Below, in pieces: positions 61,302-64,000 of a stretch of DNA of 64,000 bases. The notes under the pieces were generated by a model. The model searched no databases. It was not told the origin of the DNA and saw only the letters and a list, made by a program, of their open reading frames with translations. Every line of letters begins with the position of its first letter. Position 1 is the stretch's first letter. Source of the stretch: Terracoccus sp. 273MFTsu3.1 (lineage in GTDB: Bacteria; Actinomycetota; Actinomycetes; Actinomycetales; Dermatophilaceae). A program made the translations under genes and the position numbers. The stretch covers positions 62,001 through 126,000 of the forward strand of contig NZ_KB911820.1 in the NCBI RefSeq assembly GCF_000383675.1. Direction: 5' to 3'.

Positions 61302-61574
61302 TCAGCGCAGGTAGAGGGCCCGGGCCGGGCACAGCCTGACCGCCGTGTCGGCCACCGCCCTGCCGTCCTCACCGACGCGATCGTCCGCGACGACCGGGTA
61401 GCCCCACTCGTCGAGAGTCACCCCCGCGAGCAGCTGCGCGCACACCCCGTGACCCGAGCAGGCGACGCGGTCGACGGCCAGGCGTCGCTCGCGGACCAGT
61501 CCCAGGCGTCGGCGCGTGTGGTCGTCACCGCGGTCGGCCGGCCGCTCGGTGGGCCGGTCAGTGGGCGTGGACAT
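61302..61574 (-). CDS. small ferredoxin, probably [3Fe-4S]
   Basis: 90 aa. After an Arg/Asp-rich tail, cluster ligands are Cys39 and Cys45 (CSGHGVC) and Cys82 (CPARAL), the C-x5-C..CP pattern of single-cluster actinobacterial ferredoxins. ATG 61574 overlaps the end of the NuoF-like gene by 17 bases. Likely electron acceptor or donor of the adjacent flavoprotein. Confidence 0.88.
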   Translation of the reverse strand: MSTPTDRPTERPADRGDDHTRRRLGLVRERRLAVDRVACSGHGVCAQLLAGVTLDEWGYPVVADDRVGEDGRAVADTAVRLCPARALYLR

Positions 61575-62667
61575 CGGTCCTCCTCGCTGCGGTGCGGAGC
61601 TCGGCCGCGGGGCACCGACCGGCGCGGTGCTCCTCCTGATGGCCGGCGAAGACGCGCAGCGCCGACCGGGCGAAGCCGGCCACGCCCTCGGGGAAGCGGC
61701 ACGCCCCACGGCCGGGCAGCAGCTCGGCCCGGGACACGACGCGGTCGTATGCCGTCCGGTCGCCTCCCGCGGCCAGCGCACGCCAGTCTGCGGCGAGGGC
61801 GGGCAGCCCGAACATGCACGGGCCGCACTGTCCCGCGGACTCGCCCGCCGCCCAGGTGAGGCACCGGTCGACGAACGCGAGCGGGCAGTCCCGCGGGTCG
61901 AGGACCTCGACGACACCGGGACCCGTGCGAGCACCGACCCGGGCGAGGTCGGCGTCGGACCAGCGGAGTCCCGCCACGTCGGCGGCCGCGACGAAGGTGC
62001 CGCCGAGGCCGCCGACGAGCACGGCCGGTGAGCCGTCGGGCAGGCCGCCGGCGACGTCGAGCAGCTCGCCCAGCGGAGCGCCGGCGGCGGTCTCGACGAC
62101 GACGGCCCGCACCCCTGGGGTGCTCACGGCGACGAGGCGCGGCCCCGGCTGGTCGGGCGTGCCGAACGACCGGAACCACGCAGGCCCGTTGCGGGCGACC
62201 TGCGCCGCCCGCCAGACCGTCTCGGCGTTGAGGACGACGGTCGGGCTGACCCGGCGCCCCTGCGCGTCGCGGCCGCCGCGCACGAACGGCTGCCGCTTCG
62301 TCATGGGACGTGCGAGACCGCCCTGCGCGAGCGAGATGATCGCCGACTCCTCGGAGGAGACGTAGCGCGGCGGCACCTCGAGCACGCGCAGCCCGGCCCC
62401 GGCGAGACGACGCGCGGTCTCGGAACCGCGATGGGCGGCATACGTGACCGGGGCGCCGGCGGCGACGAGGGCGGCGCCGTCGACGAGCTCGGCGAGGCGG
62501 TGCTCGACGACCCAGGCGTCCTTGGCGGCGCCGAGCTCGCCGTCGCAGGCGTTGACGACGAGGTGGGCGCCGTGGGCGTGGGCGGCGGCGACCTTCGTCC
62601 CGGTGCTGAAGGCCGCGCCGCCGCGGCCGGTGAGGCCCGCCTCGGCGAGCAGGGACACGACGGTCAT
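61558..62667 (-). CDS. NuoF-like flavin/iron-sulfur oxidoreductase subunit
   Basis: 369 aa. FMN/NAD region with LTGRGGAAFSTGTKV and NACDGELGAAKD, a SLBB-like middle, and the iron-sulfur part ESAGQCGPCMFG (Cys281, Cys284) with GRGACRFPEG (Cys323). The first Cys of the usual NuoF ESCGxCxPC is Ala here. It is too short for a full complex I subunit and stands with a cytochrome-like membrane protein, ferredoxin and ApbE, so it is a separate redox chain. ATG 62667 overlaps the upstream stop (ATGA). Confidence 0.85.
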   Translation of the reverse strand: MTVVSLLAEAGLTGRGGAAFSTGTKVAAAHAHGAHLVVNACDGELGAAKDAWVVEHRLAELVDGAALVAAGAPVTYAAHRGSETARRLAGAGLRVLEVPPRYVSSEESAIISLAQGGLARPMTKRQPFVRGGRDAQGRRVSPTVVLNAETVWRAAQVARNGPAWFRSFGTPDQPGPRLVAVSTPGVRAVVVETAAGAPLGELLDVAGGLPDGSPAVLVGGLGGTFVAAADVAGLRWSDADLARVGARTGPGVVEVLDPRDCPLAFVDRCLTWAAGESAGQCGPCMFGLPALAADWRALAAGGDRTAYDRVVSRAELLPGRGACRFPEGVAGFARSALRVFAGHQEEHRAGRCPAAELRTAARRTDVHAH

Positions 62668-63227
62668 GACCACTCCTGGGCTGCGACGGCGACGCGACGC
62701 TGACGGTCGCTGTGCGTGGAGGAGTAGCGCCAGGCGATGGCGGACGCGCCGACGACCGCGCACGCGGCCGTCGTCCCGCGCAGGAGCAGCTCCCCGCTCG
62801 TGCCCAACGCCAGTCCGTGGACGATCGCCATCGGCCAGAGCGCGTACGAGAGCACGTGCACCCGTCGCCAGGTGCGCTCGGCGATGCGCTGCCGCAGGGC
62901 CGAGGTGACGCCGACGGCGAGGAGAAGGTCAACGGCGAGCGAGCCGAGCCCGACCCACAGCGCCTCGTAGCCGGACGTGAAGGGCAGGACCGCCGACACG
63001 AGGTCGATGGAGACATACGTCTCGGCGACCGCGGTCGCGATGTGCGCGAGGAGGAAGACGCTCGTGCCGAGCGAGAGCCACCGGTGCAGGGCCATGACGA
63101 TCGTCGCCAACTCACCCGTGGGGCGTCGGCGGCCCGACGTGACGAGGCCGAGCACGACGACGACCGTGAGCAGCACGATGCTGACGACGCCGGTGGCCCG
63201 CGAGACGTACCAGAGCAGCTCGTTCAT
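62664..63227 (-). CDS. ferric-reductase-like transmembrane protein
   Basis: 187 aa, about five or six helices with paired histidines suited to haem (ALHRWLSLGTSVFLLAHI, and RRVHVLSYALWPMAIVHG), the pattern of ferric reductase-like/MsrQ-like cytochromes. It would pass electrons across the membrane. ATG 63227 overlaps the ApbE stop by one base, and its stop overlaps the NuoF-like start. Confidence 0.85.
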   Translation of the reverse strand: MNELLWYVSRATGVVSIVLLTVVVVLGLVTSGRRRPTGELATIVMALHRWLSLGTSVFLLAHIATAVAETYVSIDLVSAVLPFTSGYEALWVGLGSLAVDLLLAVGVTSALRQRIAERTWRRVHVLSYALWPMAIVHGLALGTSGELLLRGTTAACAVVGASAIAWRYSSTHSDRQRRVAVAAQEWS

Positions 63228-64000
63228 CAGGCGGCCCTCCGGGAGGCGTCCGGCCAGCCGGGGGTCGTGACGACGCGACCGTCGGTCGTCTCGAGCCGAG
63301 CCGGGACGCCTTGCCGGGTGAGCCACTCCGGGGCGTCGGCCCCGAGCACGACGGCGGCCGTCGAGGCGGCGTTCGCCTCGAGGCACGTCGCCGCGGCGCA
63401 CGACACCTGCGACCAGACCGCGGGCGCGACGTGGCCGGTGCGGGGGTCGACGATGTGATGGCGCGGACCGTCGTCGGTGTCCCACACGCGCAGCTGGGTC
63501 GACGACGTCGCGATGGCCTGGCCGGTGCTCGTGACGACCTGTCGCGTGGCGCCCGCCGCGTCCTCGATGCCGATCGCCCACCCGTGGGGCGGCAGCTCAC
63601 CGGCGACCGCGACGTCGCCGCCGAGGTTGACGGCGAACCCGCCCGGCAGGGACTCGGCGAGGAGCCCCGCGACCGTGTCGGCGGCATACGCCTTCGCGGT
63701 GGCGCCGAGGTCGAGCAGCGTGCCGGGCGCGACGGAGACGCGGCGGGCGGAGACGTTGAGGTGCACCGTGTGCCAGTGCGGCACGCGCACGACGCGCACC
63801 TGGTGGAAGCCGGCGCGGCGCCGCACGACGTCGAGGTCGTCGTCGTAGCCCTCGGCCACGAGCGCCGACCCCACGGTCGGGTCGACGAGACCGCCGGTGA
63901 GGCGCGCGACGCGCAGCGCCGCCTGGAGGTATGCCGCGAAGGCCGGTGAGACGAACGCCTCCGCGGGTGCCCGGCGGGCCCGCTCGGCCAGCAGGCTGAC
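63227..64000 (-). CDS. ApbE-family FAD:protein FMN transferase (5' end cut by window)
   Basis: The frame runs to the window end. Seen: LDLGATAKAYAADTV (Mg/FAD-binding), FAVNLGGDVAVAG, SSTQLRVW and HHIVDPRTGHVA, all ApbE signatures. Enzymes of this family attach FMN to Thr/Ser of flavoproteins such as Rnf/Nqr or FMN-binding proteins. An FMN-accepting partner is not in the window and may lie upstream of this gene. Coupled to the ferric-reductase-like gene. Confidence 0.9.
   Translation of the reverse strand, partial: VSLLAERARRAPAEAFVSPAFAAYLQAALRVARLTGGLVDPTVGSALVAEGYDDDLDVVRRRAGFHQVRVVRVPHWHTVHLNVSARRVSVAPGTLLDLGATAKAYAADTVAGLLAESLPGGFAVNLGGDVAVAGELPPHGWAIGIEDAAGATRQVVTSTGQAIATSSTQLRVWDTDDGPRHHIVDPRTGHVAPAVWSQVSCAAATCLEANAASTAAVVLGADAPEWLTRQGVPARLETTDGRVVTTPGWPDASRRAA

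Noticed and set aside
61558-62667. Complex I (nuo) operon
   Set aside because: Only a shortened NuoF-like protein is present, with no NuoE, NuoG or membrane-arm genes, and the neighbours are a ferric-reductase-like protein and ApbE.

Overview
The window is a stretch of a high-GC Gram-positive genome, almost certainly an actinobacterium. Gene density and GC are high, GTG starts and 1-4 base start/stop overlaps are common, sugar ABC operons lack their own ATPase, and F420-type, MmyB-type and ICMT-type genes are present. A Micrococcales (Intrasporangiaceae-like) host is my inference; there is no rRNA or other marker to prove it. I saw no tRNA, rRNA, CRISPR array, transposase or integrase.

Region 1 (1-2000) holds the 3' part of a PfkB sugar kinase, an unknown protein and a small cupin. 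Region 2 (2.0-22.2 kb) is a large glycan-utilisation locus. It has a MalEFG-type importer, a cytosolic GH144-like enzyme with its LacI regulator, a Dpp-type importer with a fused double ATPase, and, divergently, a GH94 1,2-beta-oligoglucan phosphorylase-like enzyme, a GH3 beta-glucosidase and a GH35 enzyme. Together they fit uptake and intracellular breakdown of beta-1,2-glucan (sophoro-oligosaccharides). A 14-base palindrome in the central divergent promoter is a candidate LacI operator.

Region 3 (22.3-32 kb) is visibly lower in GC and looks acquired. It has a giant P-loop NTPase fused to a Ser/Thr protein kinase on the minus strand. Divergent from it is a coupled set: a GAF-histidine kinase, a receiver-like protein fused to a retropepsin-type aspartic protease, and a small membrane protein. 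Two small zinc-ribbon proteins and a secreted beta-propeller protein follow. The kinase/receiver/protease module is the best candidate here for an undescribed signalling or defence system.

Region 4 (32.3-52.6 kb) is mixed. It contains a secreted X-Pro dipeptidyl peptidase, an M48 membrane peptidase with a partner, a lipoprotein, and two tandem acetyltransferase copies (one broken) around a MerR gene. It also has a frameshifted zinc alcohol dehydrogenase operon facing an MmyB-type regulator and cupin, several small enzymes (SRPBCC, ICMT, F420-type oxidoreductase, VOC, methyltransferase), a secreted Ig-like protein flanked by imperfect direct repeats, and a polytopic membrane protein.

Region 5 (52.6-60.8 kb) is an amino-sugar-type catabolic locus resembling the aga pathway: a MalEFG-type importer, a DeoR regulator, a SIS isomerase/deaminase, a class II aldolase, a PfkB kinase and a ROK kinase. 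A striking GCGCGC-rich repeat cluster lies between its convergent arms. Region 6 (60.9-64 kb) has a small Cys-containing secreted peptide and a redox module (ferredoxin, NuoF-like flavoprotein, ferric-reductase-like membrane cytochrome, and an ApbE flavin transferase cut by the window end).
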